From the NCBI GenBank assembly GCA_036768485.1, contig JAVLUZ010000340.1, positions 4,647,886-4,711,885 of the forward strand: a stretch of DNA of 64,000 bases, read 5' to 3'. A program made the translations under genes and the position numbers. The DNA is from Mermis nigrescens. Taxonomy: Eukaryota > Nematoda > Enoplea > Mermithida > Mermithidae. Shown piece after piece: positions 43,342 through 53,570 of the stretch; the stretch's first letter is position 1, and every line of letters begins with the position of its first letter. The notes beneath the pieces were generated by a model that had not been told where the DNA came from, ran no database searches, and saw only the letters and a list, made by a program, of their open reading frames with translations.

Positions 43342-44636
43342 CCGACAGGTACCGTCCGGCGATTTAGAGCTGATGAGACGTTTTTGCATCCTTTTTGATG
43401 TCGAAAGCAGTAAAAATGTCAAAATTTTTCCGGCGCTTCGTGTCAGATTATTATTTTGATATTTTGAAGTAATTTTTAATCAAAAAGCGCACAGAATTGA
43501 TAAATTTCTGCATTTTTTTGGGTTGAAAGTGATATAATGCAATTAAAGTGGACTAAAAATGCTTTTAAAATGCGATATTTCAACGAAAAAACGTTATGTA
43601 GGCTATTTTGACCATTTTGATCGTTAAAACAGCACAAAAAATCGTGAAAGTTAAATTTACCGTTTTAGATTTTCGGATTTTACCCCCTGCCGACTCTAAT
43701 CTTGTGCACCTGCTTTCCTAAATTTAAAATCCGTCAAAAGTAGCTAAAATCCGTCATAAACCCCTTCCCCCGTCAAAAGCCCGACAGTGTATACTAAAAA
43801 CCGTCAATCTGACGGGAAAAACGTCACACTTAGCTAGTAATCGATCGGGGCCCCGGCTATCCCCGGCCAGGGCAAGGTCAAAAAACGGCCGGGGCCGGGG
43901 AAAAATTCAGTGTACTTTGTATTTTGTACAGGACGTGATACTGCCAGTTATTTATCAATGGGCAAGTGTTAATTTTGAGATTTGTACTGATTCGACCATT
44001 TGTATATATACTTAGTCCGTGTTATATCTTTACTACTGTGTATAAGTGAGCTTTTACTGAATAAATGTTCAGGACAATCTGCATGTTTTCGAATCCTTCA
44101 CTTAACTCATTTTACCAAATGCTACTTTTATCTCATTTATTCGTAGCTAGTGGCTAAAAGATTTAGAGTTGACAAATACGTTCTATTTCTAGTTGGAAAT
44201 TGTACATTTTCAAAAAACTATTTTTACAGAAAACACTTTTACATTTGATGGAATGGGAACCGCCTGCTTTAAAACGCGTTTCTTGTGTAATAGTTATTAA
44301 GCCGGAAGTTAATTATAGGCGAATGTAAACTACGCTGCAGAATTGCATTCAATCCGAGGTTGAACCTTTTTTTCGGGGGTGAACTATAGCATTTATTTTT
44401 TGGTACGCATATATTTCTCATTTATTACGTCAATACATATTCCGCCCAATCGCTACATCTCTGCGATTCCACTACTTCTGTTTCTGGTTTTTTAATTACG
44501 ATTATTACTTCTGTTTTTCATCTCGGAGCTTCTCATTTACATATATTCAAAGTCTTTGTTTCTTATTTTAGCTTGCTTGGAAAATTTATGCTCTGTTAGG
44601 GCATTGACTGTGCACCATCATTTCTTCTCGCTTCCA

Positions 44637-45440
44637 GACATGCACAGTGAAAAATTTTGGGGGGGATTGAAATCAAAAAATTTTAAAGTGCCTTTTTGAA
44701 CGTAAAAACGCTTGATATGCGTTGAAAACGCGATTTATAAGCATTTCTGATGATGCTCTTTCTTTCTAGAACATAAAAACACGAACAAATTTCGAAAAAT
44801 GCATTAAATTGACCAAAATGTAGTCAGGAAGCAGTGTTTTTTTGTACAAAATCCGTTTGTACATGTACAAAAGTGGTCCCTAAAAGTCTTTGTACATTTC
44901 GTAAGCACAAATTTTTGAGTACCATAATATGGTACAGTAGCGATTTTAGTGTGGCAAAAACAGAGTTGTTCGACCTTTGGTTACGTATTTTAGCAATTTC
45001 TAGGTTTCTGAGGGCAAAAATCAGTAATAATCGTCTCAAAACGGCGCGAAGCGCCAAAAATTTGGCATTTTCCTTTCAAAATGCAATCTCTGAAATTATA
45101 AAGATATATAGAACACACAATTGCTCATTTTCGGCGCGGAGCGCCGAGAATTTTTGCGAATTTCGAACCTTTTTTGCAGTTTTTGTCTTCCAAAAATCTT
45201 TTGTACATGTACAAAGACGGTCCTCAAAAGTCTTTGTACATCGCGAAAAATCTTTGCCGAATACAAGAAAAAACCGTGTCAGGAAGTGACTATTTAATGC
45301 CAGTTTGGCGCGAAGTGCCAAAAATTTGACAATTTTGAACCATTTGAACGCTAAAAATGCTCAAACCTAGACACTTCTATGATTTTTCTAAAAAAGTGTG
45401 AATTCTAGGAGGTGAAAAATGTTTTGCGGGGGATGAAGGC
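44637..45440 (-). mobile_element. MITE-D copy split by MITE-C copy 4
   Basis: Left part 44637-44831 (CATGCACAGTGAAAAATTTT, ATTTCTGATGATGCTC, ACCAAAATGTAG) resumes after 45278 with TGACTATTTAATGCC, TTTGGCGCGAAGTGCC and GTGAATTCTAGGAGG. The break carries the MITE-C target duplication. Confidence 0.7.
44832..45278 (+). mobile_element. MITE-C copy 4 (hAT-like), perfect 8-bp TSD
   Basis: 447 bp, ends CAGTGTTTTTTTGTACA and AAGAAAAAACCGTG. Identical flanks TCAGGAAG (44824-44831 and 45279-45286). The most complete MITE-C copy: two GGCGCGAAGCGCC-type palindromes and two TTTGTACATGTACAAA palindromes. Confidence 0.92.
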
Positions 45441-45917
45441 TCAGAAGCTCTTATTTCTAAAGCATAATTTGCGAGCAATTGATTCAATACGAACTCCCAA
45501 GCACTTTGGCTGATGAACATGTAGAATGCGGCGCAAGTTTTACCAGTACAGTAGTGAAGTTTCAAATGATATTGAGTGCGCAAATAGCAGCGACATAGAA
45601 TTTATTGATGATTAAGACAATGAGACACTTGACTAAATTTGTTTCTTGTGACATAAATAGTAATAAAACTTGATTTGAAAAGGCACACTTAACTTTGCAC
45701 TTGCCATTTACTACTGAATGGAGTAGTCGCTCATTATTTCTTCCGATGCCCACCCCGAGTATGTGTCACGCAGCCAATACCTAATATTTTCCTTGTCTGA
45801 CTCCGGCCCGCGTCCTTGTCCCAGCTCCCGACTGGGGCCGGAGATTTTTTTAGCCCCTGTACTGCCCCGATCCCGGTCCAAAAAGTCGCCCCGGTCGATC
45901 ACAACACCTAGCTAGTA

Positions 45918-46368
45918 GCTACCCTGACTCAGCCAGTGCTGTCAGGTCAAAATTTTAAAAACTGCCACAATTCTTGAGAAAAACTGCCATCCCTGGCACA
46001 AAGTATATGGAAGCGGCCCAGAAAAAACTACCACGAGCCCATCAAAAAGCTGCCACCCTGTGGTTAAGTATGGGAATATAAAACTTCCAAAAAATTAAGT
46101 AACTGCCAAAATGGGAGGAAAAATGTCTACTTGAAAATACTGCTCTGAGCATCTGACCACAGTAACAACGACTATTTATTTTTTTGATATGAAACGACCA
46201 GCTTGTTGAATAGCGAAAATGATAATGGTGAACACAAGCTGTTCATTTCATTTTATAAATATTCATTCTATTCGTTTATATTCATTCAACTATTTATACG
46301 CGTCTGCAGCTGCGTTTAGCGGCGCTTAACCAGCAGTAAAATCAGCTTATTTCTTTGATTTGATCTAC
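45918..46368. other. Spacer with no recognised feature
   Basis: AT-rich, with imperfect phrases (AAAACTGCCA...) repeated a few times at 45957-46110; otherwise nothing assignable. Confidence 0.3.
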
Positions 46369-46830
46369 GAGGGGCGTTCAATAAGTTCGTGCTAGTTTTG
46401 CAATAACTTTTTTCTGTCTGTGCTACCATCGTACGGTTTGTTACATAGTATTCCCATACATGTGCTGTACGTTCTTGCACTCACCATTTCTTTCTTCATA
46501 TTGTAAGAGTCTCACAAAACTGGGCAGAACTGAAGGTCCGCCACTGATCAGTGTTCGACCGCTTTCCCGAGCCGAACCAGTGCTCAAACAAAATTGGGAT
46601 CGGCTGAAATTTATGCCCACCTGAAGCATAAACTCACGGTACACCCGACTGCAGCGCCGTTGAAAAGGCGGCGTGCAATACCGATCGAATGCAACACCAA
46701 GAGAGCACTTTAGGCTCGATCGATTGGTGAGCATAATGAAACCATCAGCACATGGGGCTCTATCGATTCGTGCATAATTGCCTGGTGAGCGTGCAGGCAC
46801 GTAGCTGTGGGGGGAATGGGGCGGGGGGTC
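46369..46830. repeat. Possible mariner-type terminus and unidentified repeat
   Basis: The phrase ACGAGGGGCGTTCAATAAGT resembles mariner-family terminal repeats. The following ~400 bp is GC-richer than its surroundings but gives no transposase by eye, and no opposite terminus is seen. It may be the flank into which the LINE at 46836 inserted. Low certainty. Confidence 0.3.
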
Positions 46831-46855
46831 CTGACTCCCCCAAAATTCCGTAGGT

Positions 46856-47599
46856 TTGAACGACGCCCAATACAGCGTCTTGGCACTGCTGGACCAGCTG
46901 TTTCTCTGCCCGATGTGCTTACCGGTTGGTAAGAAACTTTTGACAGTGGAGCAGAAAGTTTCCACTTTGGAAAATCGCTTCGACTCTCTCGAAGCGTCTA
47001 TTAAAGAACAGTTGGACTCTTTAGCCAAGCAGGTCACCCAATCGCAGGCACCGCGTTTCACGGCTCCTAATTTCGCGGCACCTAACTTCGCGCCTATGAG
47101 GCCGCCGCGGATGGCCGATATCGACATCAACAAAGTGGTCGTTTCGGCAGTGAAGGACGCCTTGGAGGCAGATTCCAAGAAAACCACCGTCGTCCTGGAG
47201 AATTTTGTTCCAATTGGCGACGACAGCAGCTTGGAGGACGACGTGAAGCAGTACGTCACCACCGCCGGGTTCGATCCCAAAAAAATCGTCGGCATTCGGC
47301 GCTCCGGCCCGGAGGTCAAATCGTACAAGGATGGCACCACCTTGCCCCGCATCATCAAGGTCAAGTGCGACTCGGAGTCCTCCAGGGCCGAGTTGATTCA
47401 GTTGGCCACCAAATACGCGGATAAGGGGCGTAAATCCAAAATCTACGCCCGGCCGGATCGCACCTGGCAACAACGTGAGGCTCTCCGTCGATTGAATGCT
47501 GATTTGAAGGAAAAACGGGACGCGGGCGAGGAAAATTGGTTTATTGACCGTAACTCGTATGAATTGAAACAATATAAAGTGCGCATGCCTCGCCCTTAG
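46856..47599 (+). CDS. LINE ORF1 protein (coiled coil plus RRM-like region), N-terminus uncertain
   Basis: The open frame ends with TAG at 47597-47599. The first ATG in frame is at 46913 (229 codons); anything upstream would need a non-ATG start. Residues about 28-62 form a heptad-like coiled coil (TVEQKVSTLENRFDSLEASI), followed by a Pro/Ala/Asn linker and an RNA-binding-type region (KKTTVVLENFVPIGDDSSLE, KKIVGIRRSGPEV, RIIKVKCDSESSRAELIQLA, then a basic KEKRDAG...WFIDRNS tail). This is the usual ORF1 design of CR1/L2-like elements (nucleic-acid chaperone in the RNP). CPMCLPVG near the N-terminus may be the remnant of a zinc-finger. Higher GC than ORF2. Confidence 0.75.
   Translation: MNDAQYSVLALLDQLFLCPMCLPVGKKLLTVEQKVSTLENRFDSLEASIKEQLDSLAKQVTQSQAPRFTAPNFAAPNFAPMRPPRMADIDINKVVVSAVKDALEADSKKTTVVLENFVPIGDDSSLEDDVKQYVTTAGFDPKKIVGIRRSGPEVKSYKDGTTLPRIIKVKCDSESSRAELIQLATKYADKGRKSKIYARPDRTWQQREALRRLNADLKEKRDAGEENWFIDRNSYELKQYKVRMPRP
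47597..47599 (+). other. In-frame TAG separating LINE ORF1 and ORF2
   Basis: CGC CCT TAG GGA GTT: the only stop codon between ORF1 and ORF2, which share one frame. It is a candidate for programmed read-through or re-initiation. Confidence 0.6.
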
Positions 47600-50419
47600 G
47601 GAGTTAACGCCCCTGTTAAACCCGATTTAACTTCAAAAAATGATGAAAATGATAAAAATGTACTGAATTGTGCCTTATTTAATGCTAGAAGTCTAGTGAA
47701 CAAATTACCTGAACTTCATGCTTTACTCATTTCTGAAACCTACGATATCATTTTTGTAACAGAATCTTGGTTAAATGATACAATTTCTGATGGTCTTCTT
47801 TGTACTTCTTCTGTTTATTCCATTTATAGATGTGACAGGCTGGATTATAGAGGTGGTGGGGTAGCTATATTGTATAAAAATGCACTGAAAATTTGTAATA
47901 TTACTCTTAAGGAACCATTTGATTGCCCTGAAACTCTTATTTGTGAACTTCACTCAAATGATGAATATGTGCGGTTTATACTTTGCTATAGGCCACCAAA
48001 ATATGATATTCAATATGCTCAAAAATTGTGTCTTTTTCTTGAAAAGTACATTGAAAACACGAAAAAATGCATAATACTAGGCGATTTTAACCTACCTGAC
48101 CTAAACTTTGCCTCTCATTCTGCATACAGGAACCCAGTTACACAAATATTTTATGAATGTTTTGTAAACCTAGGTCTCAATTTAATGACAAACGAACCAA
48201 ACCGAAATCTAAATATTTTAGATCTTATTTTGAGTACATCTCGTGAACTCCTTTTTAATGTTTCTGTTAACGAACCTTTTGCTAGTAGTGATCATGAAAT
48301 AATTTCGTTTAATTTGCCATTTAATAGCAATGAAGATGAAAATCTAATGACGCTTGATTTCAAAAAGGCAAATTATCAAGCAATTGAAGCTTTCTTGGCA
48401 TCTGTTGAATGGGAAAAAATTTTTTCGTCTTGTGTAAGTGTTAATGATTTCTACGAGGCTTTTTTGTCCATTCTCAACACAGCTATTTCCGAATTCGTTC
48501 CACTGAAAAAGAAAATGCGCAGAAATCTTCTGCCAAATTCTGTACGAAAAATGCAGGCTACAAAGCGTAAACTTTGGAAAAAATACAAAATTAATAGGGA
48601 TGCTAAAACGTTAGAGAAATGTAAGAAATTGACCAAAAATATAAAAACTTTGATGAATGAACATCTTGCAAATGAGGAAGGAAAGTTACTAAAGTCGAAT
48701 AATTTAAAAAACTTTTTCTCTTTTGTAAATGATCGATTAAATAATAAAAAGAAAATTCCATTGTTGAAAAGCAACGGCATCACTATTGTGGATGATTTAG
48801 ACAAAGCAAATGCTTTTAATACAAATTTTGCCAACAATTTTGTAAATGACAATAATGTTTTACCTGTATTTCCTGATAAAATTAACCGTAATCATAGTGT
48901 TTCTTGCAAATTTGACTTATTTACAATTTTGGATGCTCTAAATCGACTAAAACCTTCATTGTCACTTGGCCCTGATGGCCTGTGTGCGTATTTTGTGAAA
49001 AAGCTAAAATTAGTCCTTGTTAGACCTTTGATGTCAATTTTTGAAGTTTCTTACAGGACAGGGTGCATCCCCGACCTGTGGAGGGAAGCTATTGTTGTGC
49101 CTATACCTAAGAAAGGTGACTTATCCATAGAAAACTATCGGCCCGTGTCCCTTTGTTGTGTTCTGTGTAAGGTCATGGAATCGATAATTAATATTAGCCT
49201 AACTACCCATTTAAATGAAAATAATTTGCTTTCTGAAAATCAGTTTGGATTTAGAAAAAATAAATCTTGTACACTGCAACTTTTAAAGTGCAAAAATCAG
49301 TGGTCCAAAAATCTTGATGAAAATTGCCCAATCGATATTGTTTATATCGATTTTTGTAAAGCTTTTGATACAGTTTCGCATGAAAAACTGCTTATAAAAT
49401 TAGCTGCCTATGGCATAAGTGGTTTTTGCCTAAATTGGTTAAAATGCTTTTTGAGTAATAGATCCCAAAGGGTTAAAGTTGGAGATTCATTGTCTCTTCC
49501 GCTCCCTGTTTCCAGTGGGGTGCCACAGGGTAGTGTTTTAGGCCCTACCCTTTTTTTGTTATTCATAAATGATTTATGTGATTTTCAAAGTACCAGCTCA
49601 ATTTCGCTATTTGCTGATGATGTTAAAATATCTAATTCAGCTTCCAATTTTTTGGACTTGCAAAATGATCTAATGCATATTAAGAGGTGGGCTGATATCT
49701 GGCAGCTTAAGATCTCACTCAGCAAATGTTTTGTTTTGCATTTAGGAAAATCTAATCCCAAGCACTCTTACGGTATAGATAATTTTGAAATCCCACATGA
49801 TATATCCGAGATGAAGGATCTTGGTGTCTTAATAAGTAAAGATTTATCTTCTAGAACTCATTGTACAAACATTGTAAAAAAAGGCATGAGAATTGCAAAC
49901 TTGATTTTACGGAGTTTTGTTTCAAGAGATAAAACTTTGTTAGTAAAAGCCTTTACAACCTATGTCCGACCAATTTTGGAATATGGTTCGTCTGTTTGGA
50001 ATCCTTATCTGTTATATGACATAAATAATGTTGAAAATGTCCAAAGAAAATTTACCAAACGAATTTTTTCTGATAAAACTATCTCCTACGATGCCCGATT
50101 AAAGGAATTGGGCTTGGAGAGACTCGAATTACGTAGAATGCAAAGTGATTTATCAATGACACGCTCTATAATCAAGGATAATTTGTTACCTGTTGAAGAC
50201 TTCTTCACATTTAATGTAAACTCAAATCGTTCTGTAAATTCTTGCAAACTTTATGTTAACCGTGTAAACAAAAATGTTAGAAAATTTGAATTTTGCAATC
50301 GTGTGATTTCTGTCTGGAATTATTTGCCTGATGATATCATCTGCTCAGCTAATTCGAACATTTTTACGATGAAATTGAAACAATTTGATTTATCCATTTT
50401 TCTCAAGGGGCGTATCTAA
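47600..50419 (+). CDS. LINE ORF2 polyprotein: endonuclease and reverse transcriptase, frame fully open
   Basis: The frame is open from the base after the ORF1 TAG, with no ATG in the first ~30 codons, so it has no obvious own start. Counting from codon 47696 (GTG): endonuclease motifs FVTESWL (~20-26), GGGVAILYKN (~53-62), ILGDFNLPDLN (~127-137) and SSDHEI (~197-202). Reverse transcriptase runs ~420-690: LGPDGLCAYFV, VPIPKKGDLSIENYRPVSLC, QFGFRKNKSC, catalytic VYIDFCKAFD (~549-558), SGVPQGSVLGP, SLFADDVKIS (Asp ~641-642). A C-terminal thumb/tail has RPILEYGSSVWNPYL. All catalytic residues are present. FADD in place of YADD is frequent in CR1/Jockey-group LINEs. Confidence 0.92.
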   Translation, partial: GVNAPVKPDLTSKNDENDKNVLNCALFNARSLVNKLPELHALLISETYDIIFVTESWLNDTISDGLLCTSSVYSIYRCDRLDYRGGGVAILYKNALKICNITLKEPFDCPETLICELHSNDEYVRFILCYRPPKYDIQYAQKLCLFLEKYIENTKKCIILGDFNLPDLNFASHSAYRNPVTQIFYECFVNLGLNLMTNEPNRNLNILDLILSTSRELLFNVSVNEPFASSDHEIISFNLPFNSNEDENLMTLDFKKANYQAIEAFLASVEWEKIFSSCVSVNDFYEAFLSILNTAISEFVPLKKKMRRNLLPNSVRKMQATKRKLWKKYKINRDAKTLEKCKKLTKNIKTLMNEHLANEEGKLLKSNNLKNFFSFVNDRLNNKKKIPLLKSNGITIVDDLDKANAFNTNFANNFVNDNNVLPVFPDKINRNHSVSCKFDLFTILDALNRLKPSLSLGPDGLCAYFVKKLKLVLVRPLMSIFEVSYRTGCIPDLWREAIVVPIPKKGDLSIENYRPVSLCCVLCKVMESIINISLTTHLNENNLLSENQFGFRKNKSCTLQLLKCKNQWSKNLDENCPIDIVYIDFCKAFDTVSHEKLLIKLAAYGISGFCLNWLKCFLSNRSQRVKVGDSLSLPLPVSSGVPQGSVLGPTLFLLFINDLCDFQSTSSISLFADDVKISNSASNFLDLQNDLMHIKRWADIWQLKISLSKCFVLHLGKSNPKHSYGIDNFEIPHDISEMKDLGVLISKDLSSRTHCTNIVKKGMRIANLILRSFVSRDKTLLVKAFTTYVRPILEYGSSVWNPYLLYDINNVENVQRKFTKRIFSDKTISYDARLKELGLERLELRRMQSDLSMTRSIIKDNLLPVEDFFTFNVNSNRSVNSCKLYVNRVNKNVRKFEFCNRVISVWNYLPDDIICSANSNIFTMKLKQFDLSIFLKGRI

Positions 50420-50668
50420 GCGCAGTTATAATTCATTGCCTGTACGTACCCGCGTGTCTTACATTTACATTACACTACTTTCTTTTATCACTTTATTCGT
50501 TTTTTTTACAATTAAATACGTGTGTTTGCAATATGTACATGAATTTCAATTATGCATTTATATGACATTTGTCCTTTTCCTTATTATTTGTATTGTAATG
50601 TGTACGTATATTTTAAATTTGTACGTGTATTTTGTAGACCGAATAAATCTTTCTTTCTTTCTTTCTTC

Positions 50669-51092
50669 CAAAGATTTTACCTGATGTACAAAGACTTTTC
50701 GGGACCGTCTTTGTACATGTACAAAGATTTTTTGGAAGACAAAAATTGCAAAAAAGGTCTAAAATACGCAAAAATTTTCGGCGCTTCGCGCCGAAATAGT
50801 GATTGTGTGTTCTATAGTTCTTTATAATGGCAGAAATTGCATTTAAATCGAAAAAATGTCAAATTTTTCGGCGCTTCGCGTCGTTTAAGACGATTATTAG
50901 TGATTTTTTCCCTTAGAGACCCAAAAATTAGCTAAAATATACTACCAAAAGGTCGAACAGCTGTTTTTACCACCCTAAAATCGCTAACGTACCATATTAT
51001 AGTACTCAAAAATTTGTGTCTACAAAATGTACAAAGACTTTTGGGGAGTATCTTTGTACATGTACAAACGGACTTTGTGCAAAAAAACACTG
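50669..51092 (-). mobile_element. MITE-C copy 5, one end truncated at the LINE junction
   Basis: Starts CCAAAGATTTTACCTG right after the LINE (CTTT)n tail and ends GTGCAAAAAAACACTG. It carries the same palindromes as other MITE-C copies. The first ~25 bp (the CACGGTTTTTT terminus) are missing and no TSD is left. Confidence 0.8.
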
Positions 51093-51398
51093 GGCTACAC
51101 AAAGGTCGAAAAACTCAGTATTTACTATAGGTACATAACATTACTGGCATTCAATGCAAAAGTAGTCTTAAAAATTTTTGTTGTGCCCCCCCCCCCGAAT
51201 CAAAAGCCTGGCTACGCCTCTTATTGAAGTATACGCCTACTTGGTTTGTCCTACTTACTTTAACATATTACGAACCCGCCACCTAAAAACAGGATTATAA
51301 CACGCATAATTATGTGATAAACGATATTAACACGAAAACCCCATTTAATCACGTCTTGTATCTTTTTAATCATGTCTTTGTATCCTATCTTTCTTACA

Positions 51399-51520
51399 CT
51401 TATCATGGTTTCCGCCGTTTCTCCCGTTTCTTCTTGGCTCCAAGTGTGGTTACCTATGCTTATCATGGTTTCACCGTTTCTCCCAGGCTCCGTGTGTGAA
51501 TACCTATGCTTATCATGCTA
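51399..51520. repeat. Short tandem repeat, units ~60 and ~50 bp
   Basis: CTTATCATGGTTTC...CCGTTTCTCCC...ACCTATG recurs at 51399 and 51459, with a partial third start at 51509. Confidence 0.7.
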
Positions 51521-52530
51521 TTTCTTTCTTCCTATCTCTTTGATTAGTAGGATTTACGGGTTTGGCCGTCCTGTTCCAGTCTGACTATGTACATAGTGCT
51601 CCTCCTAGAAGGCTAAGTGTTAGTCAGACTAAAGGCAATATCTCAAAAGACTAAGTCTTTTGATCTCAAAATACGGGGTAAATGCATTCCCCTTATAAAG
51701 TTTCCTGATTTTCTTTCACAATTTATAGGTTACTTAAATATTGTGCACGAACGATGGGAAAAGTTAAATAATCATTTTTGCTCACAATCCAATGATCAAT
51801 CCTTCCATATTCAAAAACTAAAGGACTTTGGTCCAGCCAGACTGGGCTGACCAATATAACCTTTTTATGCCCCTCAGTACCATAGGTGGTACTCGTTAAT
51901 TGCACCTTAACAATTCTTATACAACTTTAAAGGCTCTTAAATTTGGCATACAAGCGTACCTTAATATATTAATTTAATTGGATTTTCATGGCGGAATATG
52001 ACGATAGCGAAACCAATCGCTACCGGAGCCAAGTATATATTGTCTAGTGATGTGCGTGATGCCGGAGAAGCTTTTACCACAAAGTGAATTGCTAATAAAT
52101 TGAAACATAAAATATATAATATAAATTTTTAAAAAAGTAAAATATTAAATATATAAAATAATAATATATAATAAATAATAATATAAAACATAAAATGGAT
52201 AAATATAAAACATCAATACAAAATATCCATTCTTCATGTCGCCAACTTACTTTGGGAATGGGGAGGGCGACCGTCCCCATCCGCCCCTAATACTGTCAAC
52301 CGCTGCCCTGCTTACAACCATGCATCGTGCTTCAGAAAACAAATCAAAACAGTTACATACGTACGTAGGCATCTATATGGAGGTAGAGGTACATATGAAT
52401 GCACCTATAAAAATGTACCTACGTGTGATTTTTAAAATGGTTTTCTTTTTTTATGATTTTATAATGATTTTGTTTTTTGATTAAGTTCGACAGACTCAAC
52501 TGAATTAGCAAATTTTCGGACTTTGAAATA
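51521..52530. other. Spacer with no recognised gene
   Basis: Contains a short near-palindrome with ACTATGTACATAGTG near 51583 and AGACTAAGTCTT at 51648. An AT-rich low-complexity run lies at 52095-52215. Nothing else supported. Confidence 0.3.
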
Positions 52531-53570
52531 AATTTTCCTATATCTTAGGTAGCGCGTTAGCGCGTACTTATAATATACTTGGGTACCCCTAACACCTGTG
52601 CACCCCCTATAGCTATAACAGGACACTTCTGGAAGGTTCGGTTTTTTTAAAAGAAAGATAATAAAAAAATTCGCTGCCTGTGTTTTTTTGTTTTTCTTGA
52701 AACTCAAAACTGACTGTGTACAGAAGGTATAAAGTTTTTGTGTAACGTTATAACATAGGACAAATTTCGGGACCTTTTTGTCACGGCATGTGGACAACTG
52801 AGTATTGATGACTCGAACAATTGAACAGCAAAGGATTATAGAGTAATGAATTCTACAGAACGGCATTTTTTTGTTTTTTGAAATTCGCATTAGTTCCCGA
52901 ATGGCAGTGTAAAGAGTGCGAAAATATGGGGGTGAAAAAGCACTTTTTGGTCGAGTTTTCAACCTGCTTATGTCTGATACTAACTCCGGTTATGAGTTTT
53001 TCAAAATGTTTTCTGACAGAAATGTAGAGCGGATCAAGGGCTACATTCTGCATATAAGCAAAGTCATCTACGCTCTATGGTGAGTTAGATCCTGGGGTTT
53101 AAAGTTTACACTCTAGTGGATGGTGTAAAAAACGGATTTTAACTAAGATTTCTCTGCCAAATTTTCCCGCTTATGAGTCAGGGTGAATTGAATACAGCAG
53201 AAATGAAGTGCCTCTTAGGGGCTAAACATCGCAGCAAACCGCATTTAAAAAACGCAATATTGAGTTATTTATGGGGGTGTAAAGTTCGAAATCAGAGGTA
53301 AAAAATGGGCGAAAAAACACGTTTTTTCCGAGTTTTGATTAATAAATCATACCAAATAATTTTTGCAAGAGAATTTTGGCACACAGGAATGTACTACGAT
53401 TTAAAATCTACAAATTGTACCAAACCGAATTTCTTTTAACTCAATGGGGAGTTCGGTACGGAATTTTAAAGTTTACAGTGTTCTAAATGATGGAGAATAC
53501 GTTTTTGTTGCGTTTTTGTCCGCCACTTTCTCCGTCCAGAAGTCGGGATAAGTCCAATAGAATAAAAATA

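Larger units (their letters stand above)
43840..45909. mobile_element. ~2-kb hAT-like element with CCGGGG-rich ends, 9-bp direct flank
   Basis: Left end ATCGATCGGGGCCCCGG and right end CCCCGGTCGATCACAACA are inverted and continue into CCGG-rich subterminal DNA (43847-43905, 45785-45890). TAGCTAGTA flanks both sides (43831-43839, 45909-45917), one base longer than a standard hAT duplication. The two termini differ by a small indel. Contains a MITE-D, itself holding a MITE-C. No transposase. Confidence 0.6.
46836..50668 (+). mobile_element. CR1/L2-like LINE, ORF2 intact, probably 5'-truncated
   Basis: ORF1 (46856-47599) and ORF2 (open 47600-50419) are followed by a 3' UTR with AATAAA (50642-50647) and a (CTTT)n tail (50649-50668). 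Intact endonuclease and reverse transcriptase argue for recent activity. The ORF1 frame opens only at 46835 and has no ATG before 46913, so the 5' end is probably lost. The tail abuts a MITE-C missing its first ~25 bp, suggesting insertion with a small deletion. Confidence 0.85.

Noticed and set aside
46441..47364. 307-aa minus-strand open frame overlapping LINE ORF1
   Set aside because: It is antisense to ORF1 and to upstream repeat sequence, without recognisable motifs; the plus-strand ORF1 explains the open frame.
47021..47572. 183-aa minus-strand frame
   Set aside because: Antisense shadow of the GC-rich part of LINE ORF1.
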